Shown: piece after piece, positions 46,397 through 55,390 of the stretch
Layout: each line of letters starts with the position of its first letter
Position numbering within the stretch: position 1 is the stretch's first letter
Source: Candidatus Sulfotelmatobacter kueseliae
Lineage (GTDB): Bacteria; Acidobacteriota; Terriglobia; Terriglobales; Acidobacteriaceae
DNA: 57,033 nt
Assembly: GCA_900290255.1 (NCBI GenBank)
Contig: OMOD01000137.1
Location: 1 to 57,033, forward strand
Direction: 5' to 3'
Program-made: the position numbers and the translations under genes
The notes under the pieces: model-generated
Database searches by the model: none
What the model was told of the DNA's origin: nothing
What the model saw: only the letters and a program-made list of their open reading frames with translations

Positions 46397-46429
46397 ATAG
46401 CGCCGCAGGGATGGGCCAATCAGTTCGAA

Positions 46430-47413
46430 TCAATCCAGCAGAACCCTGGCAAACACGTCGTGATCCACATTTCCGCCGCTGATGACCAGACCTACCCGTT
46501 TGCTGTTTAGCGCCAGTCTCTCCTTCAGGGCAGCCGCCAGCCCAGCCGCTCCCGCCCCTTCGGCGACGTTGTGGGTATCAATAAAATAAATCTTCATCGC
46601 CTGGCGGATCTCCTCTTCGGAGACTTGGACGATGTGGTCTACGTTTTCGAGAACGACCGCCAGCGAGTCCTCATCCGGGACACGGCAGGCCATTCCGTCG
46701 GCCAGTAAAGTGGTGACCGGGGCGGCGATCTTGCGGCCCGCCTCGAAAGAGAGCGCGTAGGCGGGAGCCCCTTCGGCGACCACGCCTACAATCTTCGTTT
46801 TGAGTTTCATGCCGTTGCGAACCGCTGCGCAGGAGCAAATGCCTGAGCCTTGCCCAATTGGCACATAGACGACATCCAGATCAGCCATGGCGCTGAAGAA
46901 CTCAAGCCAATACGTGGCTACGCCTTTAACGATGTCGCGGTGATAGGACGGGACAAAATGCCATCCGCGTTCCGCGGCGAGCTTTTTCGCGTGCTCTTTC
47001 GCCTCCTGATAATCGGTGCCGAACTCGATGAGATCCGCCCCCTGGGCGCGCATCGCAGTATTTTTTTCTGCGCTGTTGCCCCGCGGAACCACGATGTGAG
47101 CTGACACCTTGAACCTGCGCGCAGCGAGGGCGACCGACTGGCCGTGATTTCCTCGCGTGGCGGTGACCAGCCCGGTGATGCCGGGGCTTTCACGAAACAG
47201 TTCTGCCGCGTACACCACCGCCGTCCGCGCCTTGAAGGCCCCGACCGGAGTATGGTTCTCGTGCTTGACCCACACTTCGGTCCCCAGCCGCTCGCACAAC
47301 AGCGGCCAGACAATCTGCGGCGTGGGTTGCATCACCGAGTACACGAGCTCCTGGGCCGCTCGAATTTCCTCCAATGTGGGTAGAGACGTTGTGGCTAGTA
47401 TTTGTCCCGGCAT
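46430..47413 (-). CDS. Threonine dehydratase-like PLP enzyme
   Basis: A 327-aa fold type II PLP enzyme. The PLP Lys is in PVGAFKARTA, the phosphate loop is GQGSGICSC (replacing GGGGL), and VTATRGNHGQSVA and VISGGNVD are present. Likely reactions are deamination of threonine, serine or hydroxyaspartate. There is no regulatory ACT domain, so it is probably the catabolic form. I start at ATG 47413 (CGAGGA upstream). Confidence 0.88.
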   Translation of the reverse strand: MPGQILATTSLPTLEEIRAAQELVYSVMQPTPQIVWPLLCERLGTEVWVKHENHTPVGAFKARTAVVYAAELFRESPGITGLVTATRGNHGQSVALAARRFKVSAHIVVPRGNSAEKNTAMRAQGADLIEFGTDYQEAKEHAKKLAAERGWHFVPSYHRDIVKGVATYWLEFFSAMADLDVVYVPIGQGSGICSCAAVRNGMKLKTKIVGVVAEGAPAYALSFEAGRKIAAPVTTLLADGMACRVPDEDSLAVVLENVDHIVQVSEEEIRQAMKIYFIDTHNVAEGAGAAGLAAALKERLALNSKRVGLVISGGNVDHDVFARVLLD

Positions 47414-47560
47414 GATGCGTCCTCGGACCGCCTTTCCAGAACCGCTTCTTCTGATCTTTCCCGCTCGGCTCAAGATTCAAAAGGTTAGCAGCGTGTCGCG
47501 AACCGCGCGAATACTGTGGTTTCGGTCGCCTCGTTACCCCCGTAATGCGCCAAGTCCCGC

Positions 47561-47578
47561 TATTACACAAGTATTACA
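47561..47578. promoter_or_regulatory. Direct repeat TATTACA before the desaturase
   Basis: TATTACA occurs twice, 11 bp apart (one helical turn), about 90 nt before the desaturase start. It may be a regulator site. Confidence 0.35.
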
Positions 47579-47663
47579 GTCTCGCCTTCAGTCCTGCTGG
47601 TAGCTTAGTTTTGGGGTTCGATCACATCCAAAACTCACCGGAGCTGGGGACTCTTTTCACAAA

Positions 47664-48581
47664 ATGGAACTACTAGATCTCCAAAAATCGCAGGCGGCGA
47701 ACAACGAAGTCAACTGGGTAACCGCGGCCTTTATGTTCGCATTTCACGTGGGCGCCGTCGCTGCGCTCTTCTTTTTCACCTGGAAAGCGTTGTTCGTGGC
47801 CATTTTCCTGTGGTGGGTGGCGGGCAGCCTGGGTATCGGCTTGGCCTACCATCGCCTGCTCACGCACCGCGGATTCAAGACTTACAAGTGGATGGAATAC
47901 TTCCTGACGGTCTGCGCCACGTTGGCGATGGAGGGCGGGCCGATTTTCTGGGTGGCGACGCACCGCATCCATCATCAGTATTCGGATCAGGAAGGCGACC
48001 CGCATTCGCCGATTGACGGCAAGTGGTGGGCGCACATGGGCTGGATCATCATGGGCAAGTCCATGCACCATGACACCACGACACTGGCCCGCTACGTCCC
48101 CGACCTTACCAAAGACAAATTTCACGTCTGGATCACGAAATACCATTACGTTCCGCAGATTATTCTCGGAATTGTGTTATTCGCCATCGGCGGCCTGCCG
48201 TGGCTTTTGTGGGGAGCGTTCCTGCGCACGGTGTTTTTGTTGCACGCAACCTGGCTGGTGAATTCGGCGACGCACTCCTGGGGGACGCGGCGGTTCGCAA
48301 CCCGCGATCTTTCGACCAACAGCTGGTGGGTGGCCTTGCTCACGTTTGGAGAAGGCTGGCATAACAATCATCACGCGCATCCCACCTCGGCAGCCCACGG
48401 CTTTACCTGGTATGAGATTGATACCAACTGGTACGCCATCTGGGCTCTGCAGAAACTGGGCCTGATCTGGGACGTCAAGCGCGTGCGCTTGGCTGATGTG
48501 GAGCGCGGGATGGTGGCCGCGCCCAATGGACGGTTGATCACGCCCTCGAATGCGGTCGAGTTCTGGGCAGCGGGCGACTAA
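47664..48581 (+). CDS. Acyl-CoA/fatty acid desaturase
   Basis: A 305-aa integral membrane di-iron desaturase of the delta-9 type. The three His boxes are HRLLTHR (about 71), HRIHHQYSD (about 103) and HNNHHAHP (about 235). Four membrane segments flank them (e.g. [33 protein letters not shown]). It introduces a cis double bond in saturated acyl chains and so controls membrane fluidity. A strong terminator follows. No good Shine-Dalgarno precedes the ATG. Confidence 0.95.
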   Translation: MELLDLQKSQAANNEVNWVTAAFMFAFHVGAVAALFFFTWKALFVAIFLWWVAGSLGIGLAYHRLLTHRGFKTYKWMEYFLTVCATLAMEGGPIFWVATHRIHHQYSDQEGDPHSPIDGKWWAHMGWIIMGKSMHHDTTTLARYVPDLTKDKFHVWITKYHYVPQIILGIVLFAIGGLPWLLWGAFLRTVFLLHATWLVNSATHSWGTRRFATRDLSTNSWWVALLTFGEGWHNNHHAHPTSAAHGFTWYEIDTNWYAIWALQKLGLIWDVKRVRLADVERGMVAAPNGRLITPSNAVEFWAAGD

Positions 48582-48616
48582 GCGAGCGACGGACACTCCG
48601 CTGCAAGAACAGATCC

Positions 48617-48651
48617 GCCCCGGCCGTTACCGGTCGGGGCCTTCTTTTTTT
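48617..48651 (+). terminator. Intrinsic terminator of the desaturase gene
   Basis: GCCCCGGCCG-ttac-CGGTCGGGGC stem (10 bp, one G-T pair) followed by CTTCTTTTTTT. This is the clearest Rho-independent terminator in the window. Confidence 0.9.
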
Positions 48652-48683
48652 GACAGGACTAACTCGGCCTGGCGCTCGGGGTC

Positions 48684-49115
48684 CTACACGCGGATAATCA
48701 TTACTTCGGTCGCTTTGATCAGCGCCGCCGCGGTTTGTCCTTTCTTCAGCTTCATCTCGCGGACTGCTCCCGAGGTGATCAGAGAAGTGATCAGTTGTCC
48801 TCCCACCGACAACGTGACCTGGGCCACCAGTCCGCTCACTCGCACATCCACAATGCGCCCCACCAGTTGGTTACGCCCGCTGATGCGCCGATAGCTCACC
48901 CGCCGTTCAGCCTCATTGTGGCCACGCGTGCGGTAGAGGAGGCGGTCGATTTCTGCCTGCGGGATGCGGTGATGTCCTCCCGCGGTCTGGACGCTGCGAA
49001 TCTTCTTCCGGTAAATCCACTGCTTGATGGTGGGATAGCTGATCCCTAGCTGTACCGCGGCATCGCGCAGATGCAGGAGGTCTTCGGTATTTGCGGATTC
49101 TGGTTTTCTGGCCAC
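48684..49115 (-). CDS. HTH-TOBE (molybdate-type) regulator
   Basis: A 143-aa protein. The N-terminal half is an excisionase/MerR-like helix-turn-helix (LHLRDAAVQLGISYPTIKQWI, then GGHHRIPQAEIDRLL). The C-terminal half is a single TOBE/Mop domain (GRNQLVGRIVDVRVSGLVAQVTL), which binds molybdate or other oxyanions. Fusions of this kind act as oxyanion-sensing regulators. No molybdate transporter is next to it. It is divergent from the porin, and a 19-bp palindrome lies between. Confidence 0.87.
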   Translation of the reverse strand: MARKPESANTEDLLHLRDAAVQLGISYPTIKQWIYRKKIRSVQTAGGHHRIPQAEIDRLLYRTRGHNEAERRVSYRRISGRNQLVGRIVDVRVSGLVAQVTLSVGGQLITSLITSGAVREMKLKKGQTAAALIKATEVMIIRV

Positions 49116-49221
49116 GGGACGAAATCCTACAAGTCAAGGCTGGGCGTGGTCAATTCTCCTGAACTCCTGGTGCGGCCTCTATAAGGTGACTGAGTGAACC
49201 GCATTAAGTCGTGTAGTACTG

Positions 49222-49240
49222 GACATACAAAATGTAGGTC
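49222..49240. promoter_or_regulatory. 19-bp operator-like palindrome
   Basis: GAC-A-TAC-AAAAT-GTA-G-GTC: both GAC/GTC and TAC/GTA arms are symmetric. It is between the HTH-TOBE gene and the porin gene, 48 nt before the porin ATG. Confidence 0.5.
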
Positions 49241-49287
49241 ATATACACTTCCAGTTCTTGCGCTCGACTTCTGAATTGGAGGGTTTC

Positions 49288-50802
49288 ATGCGTAGGTTCG
49301 CTCCGTTGTTTGCCGCGCTGGTTGTCTGTTTCTGGTCAACTGTGTCCTCGGCACAAACCCCCGACGCCTGCGCGAGCGGCCACGAGTTCGCGACCACCGA
49401 TTGCGCGCTGACCTGGCACGGCATCACGCTGTACGGTGCGTATGACGTCGGCGCCGGCTGGGTCAGCCACGGCTTACCGGTAAACGGCTATAACTATGAA
49501 GGCGAATCTCTGGTGAACCGAAACGGTTATCAACATCGATTCCTCATCGCACCGAACAACCTCTCGCAGACGGGTCTGGGCATCAGAGGCAAGGAAGAGT
49601 TTCTGCCTGGCTGGTCGGTTGTGTTCAACGCTTCCACGGGCATCAATCCGCAGTCCGGCCTGCTCGCCAACGCGTCAGCTACCGACACCATCAACAACGG
49701 CGTTCCCAGGAGCAGCTATTCGGAAGCCATCGACGGCGGGCGCGCGGGCCAACCCTTCAATGACGAATTCTATGCCGGTATATCGTCCGCGCATTTCGGC
49801 ACGCTGACCTTCGGTCGTCAGCGCGCTCTCGGCACCGATGCGATGCTCGCTTACGACCCGGCCGGCGGCGCCTATGCCTTTTCGTACATCGGGTATAACG
49901 GCACGATGGCCGGCGGCGGCGACACCGAGGACACCCGTTGGGACGACGCCCTGAAGTATCGCCTGACCTATGGCCCGGTCCATTTCGGCGCGATGTATAA
50001 AACCGCCAATGGTTCTGGCGGCTGCTACTCGGCCTCCGCAACCTGGACTGCCACCACCTGTACGCCGGAAGGGGCCCATAATAACGCCTATGGATTCGAC
50101 TTCGGCGGAGGCTCCGGCAAGTTCTCCGCCGACTTCGTCTTCCAACATTTCAACCAGGCGATCAGCGTATTGAACCCCTTGCTGGGGCCTCAGAGTCTGT
50201 CGGCGTCATATCAGTCGACCACGGACAGCATCAATACCAACCCGATCACCGGGGGAGTCAATCTGATCGACCCGAACAACACCGTATATGGCATCGTGAC
50301 CGACAACAACGCAGTTATGTTCGCTGCCAAGTATGCGTTGGACCGGTTCAAGTTTTTTGCCGGCTACGAATACGTCTGGCAGAATAACCCGTCGAACCCG
50401 TTGGGCGTTGGCGCCTCGGACCAGGGCGGTTACATCATGAGCGGGGTCGAAGACAATAACCTTGATTCTGAAAAGTTGGTGAACATCTGGTGGACGGGCG
50501 TGAAGTACACCTACCGCAGCAAAACCGACATCACTTTCGCCTGGTATCAACAGCGGCAGAACGACTTCCGCGTTCCGCCGACCTGCACGCCCCAGAGTTT
50601 CCGCGCTTCCTGCGCGGGTACCCTCAACGAGGGGTCGCTCTTTGTGGATCATCACTTCACCAAGCGTTTCGACGGTTTTGCGGGAATTGCGTATTCCTGG
50701 GTGAGCGGTGGTCTGGCCATTGCCATTCCTCATGGCCCCGGCGTGCCCTATAACTACGACAACAACTTTGCTCCGACAGTCGGTGGTCGTTTCACTTTCT
50801 GA
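49288..50802 (+). CDS. Outer-membrane porin
   Basis: A 504-aa protein. A signal peptide (LFAALVVCFWSTVSSAQ) is followed by ALTWHGITLYGAYDVGAGWV, a first strand typical of trimeric general porins. Repeated amphipathic strands follow (e.g. GLGIRGKEEFLPGWSVVF, GTLTFGRQRAL). The chain ends in a beta-barrel signature with terminal Phe (VGGRFTF). The Asn-rich, Cys-containing loops are large. GGAGGG precedes the ATG at 49288. The type is commoner in Proteobacteria, so transfer is possible (inference). Confidence 0.88.
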   Translation: MRRFAPLFAALVVCFWSTVSSAQTPDACASGHEFATTDCALTWHGITLYGAYDVGAGWVSHGLPVNGYNYEGESLVNRNGYQHRFLIAPNNLSQTGLGIRGKEEFLPGWSVVFNASTGINPQSGLLANASATDTINNGVPRSSYSEAIDGGRAGQPFNDEFYAGISSAHFGTLTFGRQRALGTDAMLAYDPAGGAYAFSYIGYNGTMAGGGDTEDTRWDDALKYRLTYGPVHFGAMYKTANGSGGCYSASATWTATTCTPEGAHNNAYGFDFGGGSGKFSADFVFQHFNQAISVLNPLLGPQSLSASYQSTTDSINTNPITGGVNLIDPNNTVYGIVTDNNAVMFAAKYALDRFKFFAGYEYVWQNNPSNPLGVGASDQGGYIMSGVEDNNLDSEKLVNIWWTGVKYTYRSKTDITFAWYQQRQNDFRVPPTCTPQSFRASCAGTLNEGSLFVDHHFTKRFDGFAGIAYSWVSGGLAIAIPHGPGVPYNYDNNFAPTVGGRFTF

Positions 50803-51041
50803 TCGTATCCGCGGCCGGCTCAGTCGAGAGCCCACCTGGGTTGTGGTTCATCAAAACCTCGCGGCGGATTTGAAATCGCCACGACCTCATTCCATCCCAC
50901 CAACCACATTCCGATTCTGTCGATACGTTTCCCGTTCTGACGAGGATGTGGACACTGGTCTTCGCCGGCTGGCGCCATTGCCGGTCAACTGGCTGATTGC
51001 TTCAATAGCCTCCCGCGGCGCGGTAGAATCAGAACAAATCT

Positions 51042-51950
51042 ATGCGCATCGCCAGCCGTCGCGGAGCTATCGCCTTCTTCCTTTCCCTGGGACTCGTCCT
51101 GGTGGCGCTGGCGATCGCCCTCAATGTCGGCTGGATCATACTGAACTGGCGGGAGGGAGTGCTGCTGGTTTTCGGCATCGTTTTTTTCGCGCTGATCATC
51201 GCCGGCCTGGTGGTGAACACGATTTTCCTGGTGCGGGAAATCCGGCGCAACGAGCAACATGACAGCTTCATCAATGCGGTCACGCACGAATTGAAGACGC
51301 CGGTGGCATCCATCCGCCTGCACCTGGAAACCCTGCAGCGCCGCCGGCTGCCGGAGCCGCAGAAGCAGGAGTTCTATCACCTGATGCTTAACGATGCCGA
51401 CCGGCTCACGGAAACGGTGGAGCAGGTCCTCCGCGCAGGGCGCGCGGGCGACAAGAGGGCAGGCCGGGAGAAAGTGGAAGTGGACTTCAGCAAGCTGGTG
51501 CGCGAGTGCATGGACGCGACGCGCACTCGCCATCGCCTGCCGCCGGAGAATTTGCGTTATAAAGAGGGCGCGGGCAACGGCAGCGACCTGCGCGTCCGGG
51601 GCAGCGCCGACGATCTGCGCACCGCAGTCTTCAATGTGCTCGACAACGCAATCAAATACTCTGGGGAGAAGGTCGATGTGCGCGTACAACTGGAAGCGCC
51701 TGACGACAAGCGCGTTGTGCTGCGCGTGCAGGACAAAGGGGTGGGCATTCCTCCCGACGACGTGAAGCGCATTTTCCGTCGCTTTTACCGGGTTACGCAC
51801 CGTTCGCTGGCCCACGTGAAGGGGACCGGCCTGGGACTGTTTATTGTGAAAGCGATCGCGAAGAAACACGGGGGCAAAGTGTTTGCCGAAAGCGATGGCG
51901 TAGGCCATGGCACTACCATCATTCTCGAACTGCCGAGGTGGACCGCTTGA
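51042..51950 (+). CDS. Sensor histidine kinase
   Basis: A 302-aa membrane kinase. Two TM segments lie close together (about 9-30 and 38-60) with almost no periplasmic loop, so the signal is probably within the membrane. The H box is NAVTHELKTPVASI, the N box is NVLDNAIKYSG, and DKGVGIPP and GTGLGLFIVK complete the ATPase. It overlaps the response regulator gene by 13 nt. TAGAAT (51024-51029) could be the -10 box, giving a leader of only about 6 nt. Confidence 0.93.
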   Translation: MRIASRRGAIAFFLSLGLVLVALAIALNVGWIILNWREGVLLVFGIVFFALIIAGLVVNTIFLVREIRRNEQHDSFINAVTHELKTPVASIRLHLETLQRRRLPEPQKQEFYHLMLNDADRLTETVEQVLRAGRAGDKRAGREKVEVDFSKLVRECMDATRTRHRLPPENLRYKEGAGNGSDLRVRGSADDLRTAVFNVLDNAIKYSGEKVDVRVQLEAPDDKRVVLRVQDKGVGIPPDDVKRIFRRFYRVTHRSLAHVKGTGLGLFIVKAIAKKHGGKVFAESDGVGHGTTIILELPRWTA

Positions 51951-52705
51951 GCCGCGTTCTGGTGGTCGAGGATGAGGCTCATCTGGCGCAGGGGCTGCGC
52001 TTCAATCTGCAAGAGGAGGGATATTCCGCCGAAGTCGTGGGGGACGGCGAAGAGGCCACAGATCGCCTGCTGGCGAAAAAAGAAAGATTTGATGTGATCG
52101 TGCTCGACATCATGCTGCCGGGCAAAAATGGGTTCCAAGTCGTCTCGGAGCTGCGTGCTGCGCGCAATTATGTTCCCGTCCTCATGCTGACGGCACGGGG
52201 GCGTCCGGAAGATGTGCTCAAGGGATTCGCATCAGGGGCGGACGACTATCTGGCGAAGCCGTTCGAGCTATCCATTCTTTTGGCCCGGTTGCAGGGATTG
52301 CTGCGCCGCAGTGAATGGATGCGGGGCGCCCAGGCTTCGGGAAAGGGAGGCACCGAGGCGCAAGGCGATGCCAGCAGCGTCGGCGATTTCGGAACGTTTT
52401 CCTTCGCTGGGAAAACGATTGATTTCGGCGCGCTCGAACTGCGTTCCGAGGACAGCACGATTCATCTCACCCTGATGGAATCGGAACTGCTTCGGCATCT
52501 GGTGCGCAACGACGGACGCATTGTCTCGCGCAAACAAATTCTCGAACAAGTGTGGGGATTGCACGAGGACACCGACACGCGCGCCATCGACAATTTCGTC
52601 GTGCGGCTGCGGCGTTATATTGAAGATGATCCCGGCCAGCCGCGGCATTTACTGACGGTACGAGGTGTGGGGTACCGGTTTCTAGCAAACCCTGAAGGAC
52701 AGTAG
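51938..52705 (+). CDS. OmpR/PhoB-type response regulator
   Basis: A 255-aa regulator. The receiver has VVEDE, the acceptor Asp in VIVLDIMLPGKNGF, and a Lys in YLAKPFELS. The winged helix (LTLMESELLRHLVRNDGRIVSRKQILEQVWG, then VVRLRRYIEDD) is complete. A longer Gly/Ala/Ser linker of about 25 residues joins the two. It overlaps the kinase gene by 13 nt. The ABC genes downstream on the other strand may be targets, but nothing shows this. Confidence 0.94.
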   Translation: MDRLSRVLVVEDEAHLAQGLRFNLQEEGYSAEVVGDGEEATDRLLAKKERFDVIVLDIMLPGKNGFQVVSELRAARNYVPVLMLTARGRPEDVLKGFASGADDYLAKPFELSILLARLQGLLRRSEWMRGAQASGKGGTEAQGDASSVGDFGTFSFAGKTIDFGALELRSEDSTIHLTLMESELLRHLVRNDGRIVSRKQILEQVWGLHEDTDTRAIDNFVVRLRRYIEDDPGQPRHLLTVRGVGYRFLANPEGQ

Positions 52706-52720
52706 GAACCAGGCGGAGGT

Positions 52721-54367
52721 CTAGGCCCGGCACAACTCCCCGATCAGCGTCTCCCGGCGGTCAACGGCGATTTGATCCAGCCGCTTGAGCACCGTGACGT
52801 AGAGCGGAAACGAAATCGCGGAGAGCACAAGAAAGGCCAGCGCCGCGATCCATTGATTCTTGTAGAACCGGGCGACCATGAAAGCCGCTGCCCCTACGCC
52901 CACAATCACCAGCTGCACGCCCAGGCTGATCAGCACGGTCATCTGGGAAACGTTCTGCCGGCCGAACGTCGAAAAATCGCGCTTCTTCGGAGAATAAATG
53001 GAGAGCAGGTTTCCGGCGGTGAAGTTCAAGGGGGCGGCGAACAAAAGTCCAGCCAGAGTTGCGATCGAAACTGCCGGAGTGGGCGGGCCGTACAAAAAAG
53101 TGACCGCGACCCAGACCAGCGCTGTGTTGGCCACGAGAATTGCGCCGTGCGCCAGATTCTTGCCCAGCACGATCTGGCGGAAGCTCGCTGGCGAGGCATA
53201 GAAAAACTGAATCCCGCCGCCATCGCCGCCAAAGCTGTTGTAAACCAGATTCGTGAGCACCAGCAGGGCGTAGGCGGCTGCGCTGGGGAAAGCCATGTCG
53301 GGCATATGGCTGAGGAAACTGGACTGTCGCATGGGATTCATCGGCCCCAGGCGAAATATGAGCAGCATGAAAATCGGCATGATCAAGGTCAGCAGCATGG
53401 GTCCGCTGCGGGCCAGATAGCGCATTTCCTTTTCGAAAACGGCGGCAACCGACTGCGAAAATCCGGGAAGGTCCCAACCGATCTGCAGACCCTGTGCCTG
53501 GACGACAACCGGCGCTGCCGATTCACTGAGATTCTCGCCGTGGAACTGCCGGCGCAATCGCAGGTGCAGCAGACATCCGACGGCCATGGTCAGCGTGCCC
53601 AGGAAGAGCAGGGAAGAGAAGCCGGCCAGATATTGCGCGTGCGAAGCTTGCGCGATCGCATCCGAAGCCAGGCCCGGGGGCAACACCGCCTGCACCTGGG
53701 CGGCAACTTCCGCGGCGCGGCTCCACTCAGGGTGTGGCTTTTTCTCCAGGCGCTCCGTGACCGGGCCGATCAGCTGAAAACTGAGCATGAAGAGAATGAA
53801 GAGCACGCCCAGAATTTCGCGCGTGCGGCGCTGCGCCAGCCAGCGCTCGACCCAGGCAAATATGGTCTGCATCAGGACGAGGTTGAACAGGCCGAAGGTC
53901 ACCAGCACGAGCAGCGCCCAGGGGAACAACAGCGGCCGTGCGAAACTGACTCCCGCCAGAATCCCCAACAGGCAGACGGTGCCGAGAGCGCTGGCCGGAT
54001 CAAAAAAGCCATAGGCCAGGCGGATCACGAAATAGGAGCGGTAGGTAAGGGGGAAGCGCAGCAGTTCGGAAGAATCGGGATTATTGGTGAAAGCCGTAGC
54101 CATCACCGGAAAAACTTGCCAGAAGAAAAGCACCGGCCACAACAGGATGGCGAGGAACTCGGCCTTGCCCTGCGAAGTGAAATACCAGGCAAAGCCGGTC
54201 GCGGCGGCGAAGCCGCCCAGACCGCCTACGGAGAAGGCCAGGGTGACGATAATGCGGGAGGCCAACTCCATCTTGCCGCGCTTGGTGCGCAGCGAGTTCA
54301 CAAACATGCGCCAGCGGAGATTGGCGATGGCTGAAAGTTGGCCGCGACGGTGAACTGATAGAGACAT
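52721..54367 (-). CDS. ABC transporter permease (ABC-2 type)
   Basis: A 548-aa protein with about twelve membrane helices (e.g. VTLAFSVGGLGGFAAATGF, LAILLWPVLFFWQVFPVMA, LTLIMPIFMLLIF). A long soluble part (about 205-300) lies in the middle. The partner ATPase gene is 74 nt upstream on the same strand; together they form an exporter of unknown substrate. The spacer between the two is a heptad array. Confidence 0.87.
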   Translation of the reverse strand: MSLSVHRRGQLSAIANLRWRMFVNSLRTKRGKMELASRIIVTLAFSVGGLGGFAAATGFAWYFTSQGKAEFLAILLWPVLFFWQVFPVMATAFTNNPDSSELLRFPLTYRSYFVIRLAYGFFDPASALGTVCLLGILAGVSFARPLLFPWALLVLVTFGLFNLVLMQTIFAWVERWLAQRRTREILGVLFILFMLSFQLIGPVTERLEKKPHPEWSRAAEVAAQVQAVLPPGLASDAIAQASHAQYLAGFSSLLFLGTLTMAVGCLLHLRLRRQFHGENLSESAAPVVVQAQGLQIGWDLPGFSQSVAAVFEKEMRYLARSGPMLLTLIMPIFMLLIFRLGPMNPMRQSSFLSHMPDMAFPSAAAYALLVLTNLVYNSFGGDGGGIQFFYASPASFRQIVLGKNLAHGAILVANTALVWVAVTFLYGPPTPAVSIATLAGLLFAAPLNFTAGNLLSIYSPKKRDFSTFGRQNVSQMTVLISLGVQLVIVGVGAAAFMVARFYKNQWIAALAFLVLSAISFPLYVTVLKRLDQIAVDRRETLIGELCRA

Positions 54368-54381
54368 AGTTCTTGCTGGCT

Positions 54382-54430
54382 GTAACTGAACCGTTCGGTT
54401 ACAGGTTACGGGTAACCAGTGGGTTACAGA
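54382..54430. repeat. Heptad word array in the ABC operon
   Basis: GTAACTG, AACCGTT, CGGTTAC, AGGTTAC, GGGTAAC, CAGTGGG and TTACAGA run at 7-nt spacing. Several words are mutually complementary, so the mRNA between the ATPase and the permease could fold. Confidence 0.7.
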
Positions 54431-54441
54431 TCACGCGATCG

Positions 54442-55260
54442 TCACCCCAGCCACGAGAGCTCCTGCTCAGCGTGGCGTTCCCCGCCGACGATGCGCAGGA
54501 AAATCTGCTCCAGAACCAGCTTCTCGCCCGCAGGTACTGCGCCGTTGCCCGATCCCGCCGCCGCTGTCTGCGCCTCGACCCCAGCACGCAATTCCTCGAG
54601 CGATCCCTGTGCCACCAGCCTCCCCTGATGAATGATGGCGACGTGGCTGCACAGCCGCTCCACGATTTCGAGCACGTGCGACGTGAGGAAAATCGTCGCG
54701 CCGCGGGCGATCATGCCCTGCAGCATGGATTTGAGCGTGCCCGCTGCGATCGCATCCACGCCCTCGAACGGCTCATCGAGAAACAGTACTTTTGGCCCAT
54801 GAATTACCGCCGCGGCCAGTGCCAGCTTTTTCTGCATGCCGTGGGAGTAGTCGGTGACGAGCTTCTTCGGCTGATCGGCGAGTTGCATGAAGTCGAGCAA
54901 TTCGGCGGCGCGCTTCGCGGCCGTCTCGCGGTCGAGGCCGTACATACGTCCCGCAAAACTGAGAAACTCGGCGCCCGTGAGCCGTCCGAAAAGCGCCATG
55001 CCCTCCGGCACCACTCCGATCTGACGCTTGACTTCAACGGGATGGGCATTGAGATCAAGGCCGAGAATTTCGATGCGGCCTGAGCTGGGCGCCAGCAGGC
55101 CGGTGAGCATTTTGATGGTGGTGGATTTGCCCGCGCCGTTGGGCCCGAGGAAACCGAAGAATTGCCCGGGCGCAACCCGCAGGTTTACGCCATCAACGGC
55201 CAGGAGATCGCCGAAACGCCGGGTCAGAGCTTGAGTCGAGATGGTGGGAGCGGAGTCCAT
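54442..55260 (-). CDS. ABC transporter ATP-binding protein
   Basis: A 272-aa ATPase of the ABC-2/Nat type. Walker A is GPNGAGKSTT, the signature is YSHGMQKKLALAA, Walker B is KVLFLDEPFEGVD, and the H loop is TSHVLE. The C-terminal tail (about 240-272) is Ala/Gly-rich. I start at ATG 55260; the frame to 55305 adds an unlikely N-terminus. It pairs with the permease encoded downstream. Confidence 0.95.
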   Translation of the reverse strand: MDSAPTISTQALTRRFGDLLAVDGVNLRVAPGQFFGFLGPNGAGKSTTIKMLTGLLAPSSGRIEILGLDLNAHPVEVKRQIGVVPEGMALFGRLTGAEFLSFAGRMYGLDRETAAKRAAELLDFMQLADQPKKLVTDYSHGMQKKLALAAAVIHGPKVLFLDEPFEGVDAIAAGTLKSMLQGMIARGATIFLTSHVLEIVERLCSHVAIIHQGRLVAQGSLEELRAGVEAQTAAAGSGNGAVPAGEKLVLEQIFLRIVGGERHAEQELSWLG

Positions 55261-55390
55261 CGGGCGGTATCCGTCAAGCCATACAGCGATTCTCGAATTT
55301 AGCACACCGGCACGATTTCCTGCTGACCGGTTTCGGCTGGTCGCCGCCAGGAATCGGGGATCTATGGGTATGTCTGCATCAGGCGTGCGA

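Noticed and set aside
52772..54334. 520-codon open frame on the plus strand
   Set aside because: It is antisense to the ABC permease, has a shadow-like Gln/His/Arg composition and no motif.
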